DNA of 32,221 bases from Rhodobacterales bacterium. Its GTDB lineage: Bacteria; Pseudomonadota; Alphaproteobacteria; Rhodobacterales; Rhodobacteraceae. Below, piece by piece: positions 10,550 to 18,491 of the stretch. The DNA lies in NCBI GenBank assembly GCA_030540655.1, contig JAUNVT010000020.1, positions 1,219 through 33,439 on the forward strand, read 5' to 3'. The stretch's first letter is position 1; each line of letters begins with the position of its first letter. The position numbers and the translations under genes are program-made. The notes beneath the pieces are model-generated. The model had not been told where the DNA came from. It did not search any database and was given only the letters and a program-made list of their open reading frames with translations.

Positions 10550-11204
10550 ACGTGGCTGCTCCCAAAATGGGAATTAGCAGATTGAGTAGCGGCACGCTGA
10601 GCGGCACCGCCATCAACACGCCCGCCAGCCAGATCCGCCAAGGGTGGCGCATCCGCAGTGCACGCGCGCCATCGCGGCCCAGCCGCCGCATCGCGGCCAG
10701 TTGAAAATACTCGCGCCCAAGCAGAAATCCGTTGAGGGCCCAGAAGATACCCAGTGCCGCGAAGGGCATCGCGATATAAAGCGCCAATGCCAACAGGTTC
10801 GCCCCGATCATCAATCCAAGGAAGGCGAAGGTGTCGCGGATCGTCTCGCTCCATGGCAGCGGCGCGACTGGAGGGAGCGCCGGATAATGCTGCGCCTCGA
10901 CAGCCGCTGCGATATCTTCCAGAAAGAGCGATGAGATGGCGGACGCCACCGGCACCATCAGAAAGACGGACATGATCAGCATCGCAACAAGACTGGTCCA
11001 GCCCAAAAGATTGCTGACCCAGGTCACCTCGCCAATCAGGGGCAGCGTTACCCCGTCGCCCGTAAGCCACGAAATAAGTATCAGCACCCCCACATAGGCG
11101 GCAAAGAGAAGCGCGACTGTCAGAACCAGACCCAGGAACAGCACCCTGCGGAACCGACGGTCGCCCATCTGCGCCAATGCCTTGGCAAAGCTTGAGAAGA
11201 TCAC
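10500..11204 (-). CDS. EI24 domain-containing (CysZ-like) membrane protein
   Basis: The 234-residue protein resembles the EI24/CysZ superfamily. CysZ members take up sulfate, but the alphaproteobacterial EI24 proteins are mostly uncharacterised. Hydrophobic segments lie near residues 20-46, 62-90, 125-160 and 185-215, consistent with four to six membrane helices. A conserved soluble stretch includes LLGREYFQLAAMRRLGRDGA. Translation appears to start at GTG (11204), overlapping the nitroreductase stop by four bases (GTGA), so the two genes are translationally coupled. The 3' end overlaps the DUF1467 gene by 50 bases on the other strand. Sulfate transport should not be assumed. Confidence 0.78.
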   Translation of the reverse strand: MIFSSFAKALAQMGDRRFRRVLFLGLVLTVALLFAAYVGVLILISWLTGDGVTLPLIGEVTWVSNLLGWTSLVAMLIMSVFLMVPVASAISSLFLEDIAAAVEAQHYPALPPVAPLPWSETIRDTFAFLGLMIGANLLALALYIAMPFAALGIFWALNGFLLGREYFQLAAMRRLGRDGARALRMRHPWRIWLAGVLMAVPLSVPLLNLLIPILGAATFTHLYHALQSDQGRTG

Positions 11205-11779
11205 TTATCGAGCCAGGTAATCAGAGCCTCGATATCAGGGCGGGGGCGTTCGGAGGGAGCATCCGTTTCAGTGCCCAGATGGATCAGGCCCGCGACACGT
11301 TCATTCGCATCAAGGCCCAGCGTATCACTGACAAAGCTGCGGTCGTGGACGGGCCAACCGGTCAGCCAGTTCGCGCCCCAGCCCGAGACGAGCGCCGCAT
11401 TGAGCAGTCCGAGACATACAGCGCCTGCCGAATAGGTCTGCTCAATGCCCGGGATCTTGCCCGAGGCTTGCTGTACTTCGATCACGGCGACGACCAGATC
11501 GGCCTCATCATACTGTCGGCGGGCCTTGGCAATGGCCTTCTCCTCCAGCTGCGCAGCGCCATCGCAGCTGGCCACAGCCGAGGACAGACGCTCCAGCGCC
11601 GCGCGCTCCAGAACGATGAAGCGCCACGGCTCCAGCTTGCCATGGTCGGGCACGCGGACCGCTGCGGTCAGCAAAGGAATCAGTTCCGCACGGGTCGGCA
11701 CCGGCAGGCCCAGCGTCTTGGCAGGGCGCGAGCGCCGCGTTTGCAAAAATTCCATCGCTTGGGGATTGGGGGCGGGCAT
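11201..11779 (-). CDS. Nitroreductase family flavoprotein (YdjA-like)
   Basis: The protein of 192 residues belongs to the FMN-dependent nitroreductase fold. It has RRSRPAKTLGLPVPTRAELIPLLTAAVRVPDHGKLEPWRF at the N-terminus, written here as the FMN-phosphate arginine cluster followed by the PDHGKLEPWRF signature. GAVCLGLLNAALVSGWGANWLTG and VAGLIHLGTE follow. The short length and the PDHGKLEPWRF form resemble the YdjA subgroup, whose physiological substrate is unclear. A GGAG lies about eight bases before the ATG at 11779. The gene precedes and overlaps the EI24 gene by four bases. The 71 bases upstream, to 11850, hold nothing further that I can recognise. Confidence 0.87.
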   Translation of the reverse strand: MPAPNPQAMEFLQTRRSRPAKTLGLPVPTRAELIPLLTAAVRVPDHGKLEPWRFIVLERAALERLSSAVASCDGAAQLEEKAIAKARRQYDEADLVVAVIEVQQASGKIPGIEQTYSAGAVCLGLLNAALVSGWGANWLTGWPVHDRSFVSDTLGLDANERVAGLIHLGTETDAPSERPRPDIEALITWLDK

Positions 11780-11850
11780 GGCATATCTCCGGGCATTACT
11801 GTCAGGCCCCTATGTCGGGCGGCGCTGCGCTACGGTCAAGGGGGGGAGGC

Positions 11851-12078
11851 TCAGGGGGCGCGGGTATAAACCCCCTCGGGCAGGTTCAGCGCGGCGCCGA
11901 GGTCGCGCAGCTGCGCCATCGACAGGGTGATGCTATGCTTCCGGTCGTTTTCCGGGTCGAACTGGGTAATTGTTACCACATCCTCGAACGCGTGGATGAT
12001 GACATCCTCCCGCAAAGGCGCGAAATCATCGACCAGCGTGATCACGGTCGCGTCGAATTCGTGTTCGATTGAAAACAT
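11851..12078 (-). CDS. Conserved small acidic protein, function unknown
   Basis: A 75-residue protein begins at an ATG (12078) preceded by a very strong AGGAGG seven bases upstream, which argues that it is translated. The sequence starts MFSIEHEFDATVITLVDD and ends NLPEGVYTRAP. It alternates beta-type stretches (TVITLVDD, VIIHAFEDVVTITQF) with one helix (SMAQLRDLGAALN), has no cysteine, no signal peptide and no membrane segment, and is rich in Asp and Glu. I recall similar short proteins in Rhodobacteraceae but know of no function. The open frame extends upstream to 12138, but that part lacks a good ribosome-binding site. The gene is divergent from the M48 lipoprotein gene. Confidence 0.7.
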   Translation of the reverse strand: MFSIEHEFDATVITLVDDFAPLREDVIIHAFEDVVTITQFDPENDRKHSITLSMAQLRDLGAALNLPEGVYTRAP

Positions 12079-12135
12079 TCCCAAACCTCCTGCGCTGCGA
12101 GCGGGGCCAAGTCTGATCCCATCAGCGACGCCTTG

Positions 12136-12164
12136 CAAGAGCAGTGCAAAGCTGCTGGCTCTTG
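12136..12164. repeat. Inverted repeat upstream of the M48 lipoprotein gene
   Basis: CAAGAGC (12136-12142) and GCTCTTG (12158-12164) are perfect complements. An alternative inner pairing, AGCAG with CTGCT, lies within the same 29 bases. The element lies in the 135-base divergent gap and could be an operator or leader hairpin. No convincing promoter boxes were found around it. Confidence 0.35.
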
Positions 12165-12213
12165 GCGCGGCGGGTGGATAAACTGCGCCGGAGCAGCCTA
12201 TCGGAGATACTAC

Positions 12214-12915
12214 ATGCGTAAACTGACGCTTCTATGCGTTCTGGCCCTTGCCGCTTGCGACGTGGTTGACGTCACGCCCGCGCAGCAGGGCGCTGCCCCG
12301 TCCCGTCCCACCATATCCACGCCTACCTCCGCCAAACTGTCTCAGTTCGAATCCGTCGTCGCGGCTGTCGAACCCGTGGCAGAGCGGGAATGCCGGGCGC
12401 GCGCACAGAATCTCAACTGCGATTTCCGCTTTGTCGTGGATGACCGTCCGGGCCAGCCTGCAAACGCCTTCCAGACGGTCGATGCGCAGGGGCGTCCGAT
12501 TCTTGCCTTCAATCTCGCGCTGATTGCCGAGGTCCGCAACCGGGATGAGCTTGCCTTCGTCATGGGGCATGAGGCGGCGCATCACATCAGCGGCCATCTG
12601 GACCGCCAGCGCAACAACGCGATGGCGGGCGCGATCCTGCTGGGTGGCCTCGCCTCGATCACCGGCGCGAGCCAGGGCGCGGTGCAAACCGCAACTGACA
12701 TGGGCGCAGGGCTGGGCGCGCGCACCTATTCCAAGGATTACGAATTGGAAGCCGACGCGCTGGGCACGATTATCACCCGCCGCGCGGGATTTGATCCGGT
12801 GCGCGGCGCCGCCTTCTTTACCCAGATCGCCGATCCGGGCGACCGGTTCCTAGGCACACACCCGCCCAATTCCAGGCGGATCGAGACGGTGCGCCGGGTC
12901 AACGACAGTCTCTGA
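12214..12915 (+). CDS. M48 family metalloprotease, predicted lipoprotein
   Basis: This is a zinc-dependent endopeptidase of the M48 family (233 residues), probably acting in envelope protein quality control. The zinc site is visible as HEAAHH, with H119, E120 and H123, and the third ligand is E177 in YELEADALG. The N-terminus (MRKLTLLCVLALAAC) is a short lipoprotein signal with lipobox LAAC and the lipidated cysteine at position 15. Aspartate follows the cysteine, which in E. coli would retain the protein at the inner membrane. GGAG seven bases before the ATG at 12214 supports this start, although the frame is open upstream. The stop overlaps the start of the YigZ-type gene (TGATG). Confidence 0.9.
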   Translation: MRKLTLLCVLALAACDVVDVTPAQQGAAPSRPTISTPTSAKLSQFESVVAAVEPVAERECRARAQNLNCDFRFVVDDRPGQPANAFQTVDAQGRPILAFNLALIAEVRNRDELAFVMGHEAAHHISGHLDRQRNNAMAGAILLGGLASITGASQGAVQTATDMGAGLGARTYSKDYELEADALGTIITRRAGFDPVRGAAFFTQIADPGDRFLGTHPPNSRRIETVRRVNDSL

Positions 12916-13277
12916 TGCGGCAGCTTACCGGCATCGTCAGCGACCGGGGATCGAAATATGCGGTCTCCGGTGGCCCCGCCGCCACGCGGGAGGAGGTAGA
13001 CGCTTTCCTCAAGGATCTGAAGCGGGACAAGAAGTTCGCCAAGGCCACACATAATACCTGGGGCATTCTGTTGCCGGACGGCACCCCGCTCAAAGGCGAC
13101 GATGGCGAGGCGGGGGCGGGGATGGTCATCATCCGCATGCTGGAGCGCGCCGAGGTAACGGGCCAGATCATTGTCGTCACCCGTTGGTATGGCGGAAAAC
13201 AACTGGGTGGTGACAGGTTTCGCCATGTGCAGACCTGCGTCGACGCGTGGCTGGAGGGGTATCAGCGCGGCCTATGA
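12915..13277 (+). CDS. Short YigZ/IMPACT-type (UPF0029) protein
   Basis: This 120-residue protein matches the UPF0029 (IMPACT N-terminal) fold. It has the [14 protein letters not shown] stretch, the [16 protein letters not shown] signature and the [16 protein letters not shown] motif typical of YigZ proteins. E. coli YigZ is about 200 residues and carries a second C-terminal domain (DUF1949). That domain is absent here, because the protein stops shortly after the UPF0029 domain. The function of the family is unclear; eukaryotic IMPACT is a translational regulator. The start overlaps the M48 gene stop by one base. The last six bases overlap the stop region of rimO on the other strand. Confidence 0.85.
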   Translation: MRQLTGIVSDRGSKYAVSGGPAATREEVDAFLKDLKRDKKFAKATHNTWGILLPDGTPLKGDDGEAGAGMVIIRMLERAEVTGQIIVVTRWYGGKQLGGDRFRHVQTCVDAWLEGYQRGL

Positions 13278-14651
13278 TCCGGCGACCGTGCCCCACAGAT
13301 CATATTCGCCCGCCTCGTCAACCAGCACATGCAGGATATCCCCCACGGCGATACCCTCTGTTCCCTCATCAATGAACAGATTGCCATCGATCTCAGGCGC
13401 GTCAGCCCTGGTCCGGCAGGTGGCGATCCCATCCTCGTCGATATCGTCGACGATCACTTCCTGCACCGATCCGACCTTGGCGGCGAGTTTATCAACGGAG
13501 ATCGCCTGCGCCTTTGCCATGAAGCGATCCCAGCGGTCCTGCTTGACCGCGGCCGGCACATGATCCGGCAGATCGTTTGAGCGCGCCCCTGCCACATTTT
13601 CATACTGAAAACAGCCCACGCGATCCAGTTGCGCCTCGTCCAGCCAGTCCAGCAAGGTCTGGAATTCCGCTTCCGTCTCGCCGGGATAGCCGACAATAAA
13701 CGTGCTGCGCAGCGTGATCTCAGGGCAGATGGCGCGCCATGCGGCGATCTCGTCCAGAGTCCTCGCGGCCGCAGCAGGGCGGGCCATGCGGCGCAGCACA
13801 TCGGGGTGGGCGTGCTGGAAGGGGATGTCGAGATAGGGCAACACCAGCCCGTCGGCCATCAGCGGGATGAGGTTGCGCACATGCGGGTAGGGATAGACGT
13901 AATGCAACCGCACCCATGCCCCAAGGCTGCCCAGATCGCGCGCCAGATCGATGATATGGGCGCGGTGGCCGCGCTCCTCGGCATGTTTGATATCGACGCC
14001 ATAGGCCGAGGTATCCTGGCTGATCACCAGCAATTCGCGCACGCCGCTATCCACCAGTTTTTCAGCTTCTCGCAGGACCGCATGGGCCGGGCGCGAGGCC
14101 AGTTTTCCGCGCATGTCCGGGATGATGCAGAACTTGCACTTGTGATTGCAACCCTCTGATATCTTTAGATAAGAGTAATGACGGGGCGTCAGGCTGACGG
14201 CGGACTGCGGGAGCAGGTCGATGAAGGGATCGGGCCGGGGCGGTACGGTGGCATGAACCGCGTCCAGCACCTGTTCGTACTGGTGCGGGCCGGTGACAGC
14301 CAGCACGCGCGGATGCGCGCCTGTTATATAATCGGGCTCGGCACCAAGGCAGCCGGTCACGATCACGCGGCCGTTCTCCTGCAAGGCCTCGCCAATCGCG
14401 CTCAGGCTTTCGACCTTGGCGCTGTCCAGAAACCCGCATGTATTTACGATCACTGCATCGGCGCCGGTATAGTCGGGCGATATGCCATACCCTTCGGCGC
14501 GGAGCCGCGTGAGGATGCGCTCGCTATCCACCAGTGCCTTGGGGCAGCCCAGTGACACCATGCCGATGGTCGGCTGGCCGTCACGTATGGGGCTGGAGGT
14601 CAGGCGGGCGCGGGCCAGATCGGGGCGAAGATCGGGGGGGTTCATGCTCAT
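13272..14651 (-). CDS. rimO: Ribosomal protein S12 methylthiotransferase
   Basis: RimO is a radical SAM enzyme that adds a methylthio group to a conserved aspartate of ribosomal protein S12. The 459-residue protein shows the three N-terminal cluster cysteines ([45 protein letters not shown]). The radical SAM motif CNHKCKFC lies in [22 protein letters not shown]-terminal TRAM domain ([12 protein letters not shown]) follows. Methionines at 14660, 14651 and 14645 are all in frame. [12 protein letters not shown] from 14651 matches the N-terminus I associate with this group. No Shine-Dalgarno sequence precedes any of them. A TATATG box lies exactly six bases before 14651, suggesting a leaderless message. 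Confidence 0.95.
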   Translation of the reverse strand: MSMNPPDLRPDLARARLTSSPIRDGQPTIGMVSLGCPKALVDSERILTRLRAEGYGISPDYTGADAVIVNTCGFLDSAKVESLSAIGEALQENGRVIVTGCLGAEPDYITGAHPRVLAVTGPHQYEQVLDAVHATVPPRPDPFIDLLPQSAVSLTPRHYSYLKISEGCNHKCKFCIIPDMRGKLASRPAHAVLREAEKLVDSGVRELLVISQDTSAYGVDIKHAEERGHRAHIIDLARDLGSLGAWVRLHYVYPYPHVRNLIPLMADGLVLPYLDIPFQHAHPDVLRRMARPAAAARTLDEIAAWRAICPEITLRSTFIVGYPGETEAEFQTLLDWLDEAQLDRVGCFQYENVAGARSNDLPDHVPAAVKQDRWDRFMAKAQAISVDKLAAKVGSVQEVIVDDIDEDGIATCRTRADAPEIDGNLFIDEGTEGIAVGDILHVLVDEAGEYDLWGTVAGS

Positions 14652-14657
14652 CGGACG

Positions 14658-14686
14658 CATATAGACGACGCAAGGGCCTTGCAAAA
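14658..14686 (-). promoter_or_regulatory. Candidate promoter placing +1 at the rimO start codon
   Basis: On the minus strand TATATG (14663-14658) is a good -10 box, with TTTTGC (14686-14681) at 17 bases or TTGCAA (14684-14679) at 15 bases as weak -35 boxes. Six bases separate the -10 from the ATG at 14651, so initiation would fall on the A of the start codon. Confidence 0.4.
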
Positions 14687-14697
14687 GGGGCAAACTG

Positions 14698-14726
14698 TTG
14701 CTGCGGCCCGCTGGCCTGCATACACT
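14698..14726 (+). promoter_or_regulatory. Candidate sigma70 promoter of the asmA-like gene
   Basis: TTGCTG (14698-14703) is followed after exactly 17 bases by TACACT (14721-14726). Initiation near 14733 would leave a leader of about 29 bases containing a GAGAG run before the ATG at 14762. Confidence 0.45.
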
Positions 14727-14761
14727 CGCGCAAAAAGCCGTAAACGGCAGAGAGCAGTGAC

Positions 14762-16780
14762 ATGAAATTTATTCTGAAACTTGTCGGATTTGTCCTGATC
14801 GGGGCGCTTGTCGCGCTGGGTGCGCTGTTTTTCCTGCCGGGTGAGCGGATTGCGCGTATCGCGGCGGAGCGGATCAGCGAAGTGACCGGCCGCGAAGTGA
14901 CGATGAATGGCGACACATCAATCAGCTTTTACCCCGTTTTGGGAATCAGCACCGGCCAGACCACCATCGCAAATGCGGATTGGGCCACGGGCGGGCCGAT
15001 GCTGAGCGCCGGCAGCCTCAAGGTGGGGATCGACCCGATCGCACTTCTCCGCGGCGAAATACGGATCACGGAGATGGAAGTCATCCAGCCGCATATCGTT
15101 ATCGAACGGGACAAGGAGGGGCGCGGAAACTGGCAGATCGCCGTCGATGGCGGCGCAACCTCGGAACAGGCTAGCACCTCGGCCGCGAGCGATGCGAAAT
15201 CCGATCATCTGACGCTGACGCTGGACAAGGCAGTGATCAAGGATGCATCGGTCACCTATATCGATCACGCCTCGGGGATGCAGCAGCAGATGACAGGGGC
15301 GGAACTGGAGATGCGCTGGCCCGATTACGAGGGCGAAGCGACATTCAATGCCGTGCTGCGCCCCGCAGGACGCGATGTTCGCATTGCCGGCCGGGTGGGC
15401 CAGTTCGGGCCCTTTCTGGAAGGCGCGGTGTCGCCGGTCGATCTGACCCTGACCACAGATGACGGCACGGTCACGATCAAGGGCCGCGCGACAACGGCGC
15501 CGCTGCTCGAAGGGCAGCTTTCGGCGGATATCTCCAGCACTGCGTCTTTTGCAGCCGCGCTGGGCCTGCCTGCCATTATGCCCCCCAAGGGTTTGGGGCG
15601 CTCGATCAGGACGGAAGCTGCGATCAACCTGAGTGAAGACCTGCGGGTTTCACTTCGCGATCTGGCGCTGGATCTGGGGGGCAACAGCGTGACCGGCGCG
15701 GTGGATGTTGTGACCTCCGGTGCCCGTCCGCGCATAACGGCCCAATTGAAAACGGGTGCGCTGGACCTGACCGGGATGACGGCAGACGGCGCGGCGGGCG
15801 CCGGGGGCGGGACCGGCAACACAGGCAGCACGGTCAACACAGACAACATCGGTGACGCTGCAGCGGCTGGCGAGGAGGGATGGTCCACCGCGCCGATCGA
15901 CGCTTCGGCGCTGGGCCTTGCCGACGCAGAGATCAAGCTGACAGCCGACAGCATCGATCTCGGGCAATTCAAATTCGGCGCAGCGCGCATCTTGCTGACC
16001 ATCGACAATTCCCGTGCGGTGGCGGAACTGCAGGAATTACAAGGCTACGGCGGCAGCCTCACTGGACAGGTTGTGGCCAATAACCGTGCGGATCTGTCCG
16101 TCGGCGGCAATGTGACCGCAGACGGGATCGACATGGAGGCGCTGCTGACCGATGCCGCCGGGATTACCCGGTTCGCTACCACCGGCACCGCCAGTGTCGA
16201 TTTTCTGGGCTCGGGCCAATCGGTCGATGCAATCATGCGCAGCCTTGGCGGCAACCTGAAGCTGTCCACTGGCCGCGGTGTGATCAGCGGCTTTGATCTG
16301 GACCGGTTGATGCGCACCGGTGATGGAAGTGGCGGCACGACGGTCTTTGAAGAACTGAGCGCCAGCTTTGCGATCAAGGATGGTGACATGCGCGGCGATG
16401 ATCTGACAATGACGATGCCGCTGGCCACTGCGACCGGAAAGGGCCGCATCGGACTTGGGGCGCGCGATATTGATTATCTCTTCACGCCGGTATTGCTGAG
16501 TGGCGAAAATACCAAGGGGCTCGCCATCCCTGTGCGGATACGCGGCCGCTGGTCAAGCCCAGCCATCCGGCCCGATCTGGAAAAAGCCATCGACCTCAAT
16601 TTCAAAGAAGAGCGAAAGAAGCTGGAAAAGAACGTCCGCAAAGAGGTGGACCGGGAGATCGACAAGTTTGTCGAAAAGGAGTTGGGCGTGCAAGTGGAGG
16701 ACGGCCAGTCCGTCGAAGATGCAATAAAGGAGGACGTGAAGAAACGCGCTGCGAAGGAGCTGTTCAAGCTGTTCAAATAG
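14762..16780 (+). CDS. AsmA family protein
   Basis: AsmA-like proteins are inner-membrane-anchored, largely periplasmic proteins implicated in outer-membrane assembly and in lipid transfer between membranes. This one has 672 residues. A single N-terminal membrane helix spans residues 3-26. The AsmA N-terminal signature follows ([22 protein letters not shown] and related). A low-complexity Gly/Thr/Asn linker lies near 340-375. The conserved AsmA C-terminal domain around 410-615 includes [20 protein letters not shown] and [17 protein letters not shown]. The last 60 residues are very rich in Lys and Glu ([20 protein letters not shown]), probably a charged helix. The gene converges on gcrA with a 69-base gap in which I saw no clear terminator. 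Confidence 0.9.
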   Translation: MKFILKLVGFVLIGALVALGALFFLPGERIARIAAERISEVTGREVTMNGDTSISFYPVLGISTGQTTIANADWATGGPMLSAGSLKVGIDPIALLRGEIRITEMEVIQPHIVIERDKEGRGNWQIAVDGGATSEQASTSAASDAKSDHLTLTLDKAVIKDASVTYIDHASGMQQQMTGAELEMRWPDYEGEATFNAVLRPAGRDVRIAGRVGQFGPFLEGAVSPVDLTLTTDDGTVTIKGRATTAPLLEGQLSADISSTASFAAALGLPAIMPPKGLGRSIRTEAAINLSEDLRVSLRDLALDLGGNSVTGAVDVVTSGARPRITAQLKTGALDLTGMTADGAAGAGGGTGNTGSTVNTDNIGDAAAAGEEGWSTAPIDASALGLADAEIKLTADSIDLGQFKFGAARILLTIDNSRAVAELQELQGYGGSLTGQVVANNRADLSVGGNVTADGIDMEALLTDAAGITRFATTGTASVDFLGSGQSVDAIMRSLGGNLKLSTGRGVISGFDLDRLMRTGDGSGGTTVFEELSASFAIKDGDMRGDDLTMTMPLATATGKGRIGLGARDIDYLFTPVLLSGENTKGLAIPVRIRGRWSSPAIRPDLEKAIDLNFKEERKKLEKNVRKEVDREIDKFVEKELGVQVEDGQSVEDAIKEDVKKRAAKELFKLFK

Positions 16781-16849
16781 CGCGACGCGCGCCCCATGAT
16801 AGAACAGGCACGCGTTCCGATATCAATGCCTTGACAAAACAGGCAGGTT

Positions 16850-17455
16850 TCAGCGGCGCCGGTCGCGGCGTGAGCTCATCGGCTGAAAGGCAACACCGAC
16901 ATGAGCCTCGCAATAAGGCTTGCCTGCCTGGGATGGCAGGCCGCAAAACCAGAAATCATCCGTGGCCGGATCCCCGACCGGCCATTTGCAGGTGCGCGAC
17001 GTCAATTCCATCAGCGAAAGCCTTTTCGCCTTCTTTTCAACTTCAGTGACCTTGGCCAGGGCCTTGGGATCAATCTCGTTGGCAGAAGGCTGGGGGGGCA
17101 GGGGCTGCCCTGCGGGAATGATGGGTTTGATTCGCGTCACCGGGGCGCGCACTTCTTCTTCCGGCTCTTGTTCGGGTTCGGGGGCGGGTTGCTCCGCAGC
17201 GGCCTGAGCGGGCTTTGCTGCAGGTTTCGGCGGTGCCTTTGCGGTCGGAGCGGCCTCGACCTCGGGCTCGGCAGGCGCAGGCTGTGCAGGCGCGGCCGCA
17301 GCGCCGCCATTGCGGTTCGACAGACCCAGACGATGCACCTTGCCGATCACCGCGTTACGCGTGACGCCGCCCAGCTCCTTGGCGATCTGGCTGGCCGACT
17401 GGCCCTCCCCCCACATTTTCTTCAGCAACTCGACGCGATCATCGCTCCAGGACAT
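16850..17455 (-). CDS. gcrA: GcrA family cell-cycle transcriptional regulator
   Basis: In Caulobacter, GcrA binds sigma70 RNA polymerase and promoters carrying CcrM-methylated GANTC sites and so drives S-phase genes. The 201-residue protein has the family's N-terminal helix-turn-helix (MSWSDDRVELLKKMW, then SASQIAKELGGVTRNAVIGK, residues 1-45). A long Ala/Pro/Glu linker spans about 50-115. The C-terminal sigma-interacting domain has RTCKWPVGDP, FWFCGLPSQAGKPYCEAHVG and the terminal basic tail. AGGAA lies eight bases before the ATG. A good minus-strand promoter lies at 17549-17522. ccrM is not in the window. The linker is long and low in complexity, which is normal for the family. Confidence 0.96.
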   Translation of the reverse strand: MSWSDDRVELLKKMWGEGQSASQIAKELGGVTRNAVIGKVHRLGLSNRNGGAAAAPAQPAPAEPEVEAAPTAKAPPKPAAKPAQAAAEQPAPEPEQEPEEEVRAPVTRIKPIIPAGQPLPPQPSANEIDPKALAKVTEVEKKAKRLSLMELTSRTCKWPVGDPATDDFWFCGLPSQAGKPYCEAHVGVAFQPMSSRRDRRR

Positions 17456-17521
17456 GGGCAGGTTCCTATCATCAAGGGCGCCGCATCGATGGCGCCGCCC
17501 TGCAAATTTCTTGAACCCCCT

Positions 17522-17549
17522 ATTTTAATCACTCCGGGCTGAGTTACAA
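17522..17549 (-). promoter_or_regulatory. Candidate sigma70 promoter of gcrA
   Basis: On the minus strand TTGTAA (17549-17544) is followed after 16 bases by TAAAAT (17527-17522). Initiation near 17515 would give a leader of about 60 bases. This is a strong match for such GC-rich DNA. Confidence 0.5.
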
Positions 17550-17618
17550 GGCACGCAAACGCACAGAACGCACAGGCGGCCGCAGTTGCGGCACAAGCGG
17601 ATCTTTCAGGAGCCAATC

Positions 17619-18422
17619 ATGCATGATTTCGCAAAAATGGGCACACGCCGTTTCGGGCGCATCAACTGGCTGGGGCTGGCGACGCTTTGCTCGCGCGAGA
17701 TCCAGCGCTTCCTCACGGTCTGGACGCAGACGCTGCTGGCGCCGCTGGCCACCGCATTCCTGTTCCTGCTGATTTTCACCATCGCGATCGGGCCCGCGCG
17801 CGGTGACGTGATGGGGGTGCCGTTCACAAATTTCATCGCTCCGGGCATTCTGATGATGACCGTGATCCAGAATGCGTTTGCCAACTCCTCTTCCTCAATC
17901 GTGATCGGCAAGGTGCAGGGCAACATCATCGATACGCTGATGCCCCCCCTCAGCCCGGCTGAACTGGTGGTGGGGTATCTAGTGGGCGCCATCGCGCGGG
18001 GGCTGGTTGTAGCTGCTGTCATCGCGCTGGGGCTGATCCTGTTTCTGGGGCTCATTCCGCTCCATCCCTTCATGCTTCTTGGATATGTGATCCTGGGATC
18101 GGCCTTCATGGGCGCGGTGGGGATGGTGGCAGGAATATTTGCCAATAAATTCGACCAGATGGCGGCCATTACCAACTTCATCGTCACGCCGCTCGCTTTC
18201 CTGTCAGGCACGTTCTACTCGGTCGATGCGCTGCCTCCGGTGCTGAATGAAATCACCCATTTCAATCCGATCTTCTACCTCATCGACGGGTTGCGTTACG
18301 CAATGCTGGGCGTATCAGACAGCGTGCCTGCCCTTGGCGCCGCATTCTCTTTGGGGGCGACAATCGCGGTCAGCGGGCTTGCGCTGCTCATGTTTGCGCG
18401 GGGCTACCGGCTCAAGGCGTGA
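17619..18422 (+). CDS. ABC-2 type transporter permease
   Basis: This 267-residue integral membrane protein matches the ABC-2 (NodJ/DrrB-like) permease family, which exports drugs, lipids or polysaccharides. About six hydrophobic segments are visible, starting near residue 39. The family signature region lies at NFIAPGILMMTVIQNAFANS and the C-terminal part at FIVTPLAFLSGTFYSVDALP. The ATG at 17619 follows AGGAG. The matching ATP-binding subunit is not adjacent: gcrA lies on one side on the other strand and argD on the other side. The partner ATPase must be elsewhere if the transporter is functional. Substrate is unknown. Confidence 0.88.
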   Translation: MHDFAKMGTRRFGRINWLGLATLCSREIQRFLTVWTQTLLAPLATAFLFLLIFTIAIGPARGDVMGVPFTNFIAPGILMMTVIQNAFANSSSSIVIGKVQGNIIDTLMPPLSPAELVVGYLVGAIARGLVVAAVIALGLILFLGLIPLHPFMLLGYVILGSAFMGAVGMVAGIFANKFDQMAAITNFIVTPLAFLSGTFYSVDALPPVLNEITHFNPIFYLIDGLRYAMLGVSDSVPALGAAFSLGATIAVSGLALLMFARGYRLKA

Positions 18423-18491
18423 TGCCTGCCGATTGACAGCGGCGGGCGGCTGAGTCACTCCTTGCCTCTTATCATTCCCAAGGAAGCCGTC

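Noticed and set aside
16781..16849. Two AACAGGCA words between asmA and gcrA, considered as a repeat or terminator.
   Set aside because: They are short direct repeats without pairing potential and are likely chance.
18433..18461. TTGACA upstream of argD with a GAGTC site downstream, considered as a GcrA-type promoter.
   Set aside because: No acceptable -10 box is found at 15-18 bases, and argD may simply be co-transcribed with the permease.
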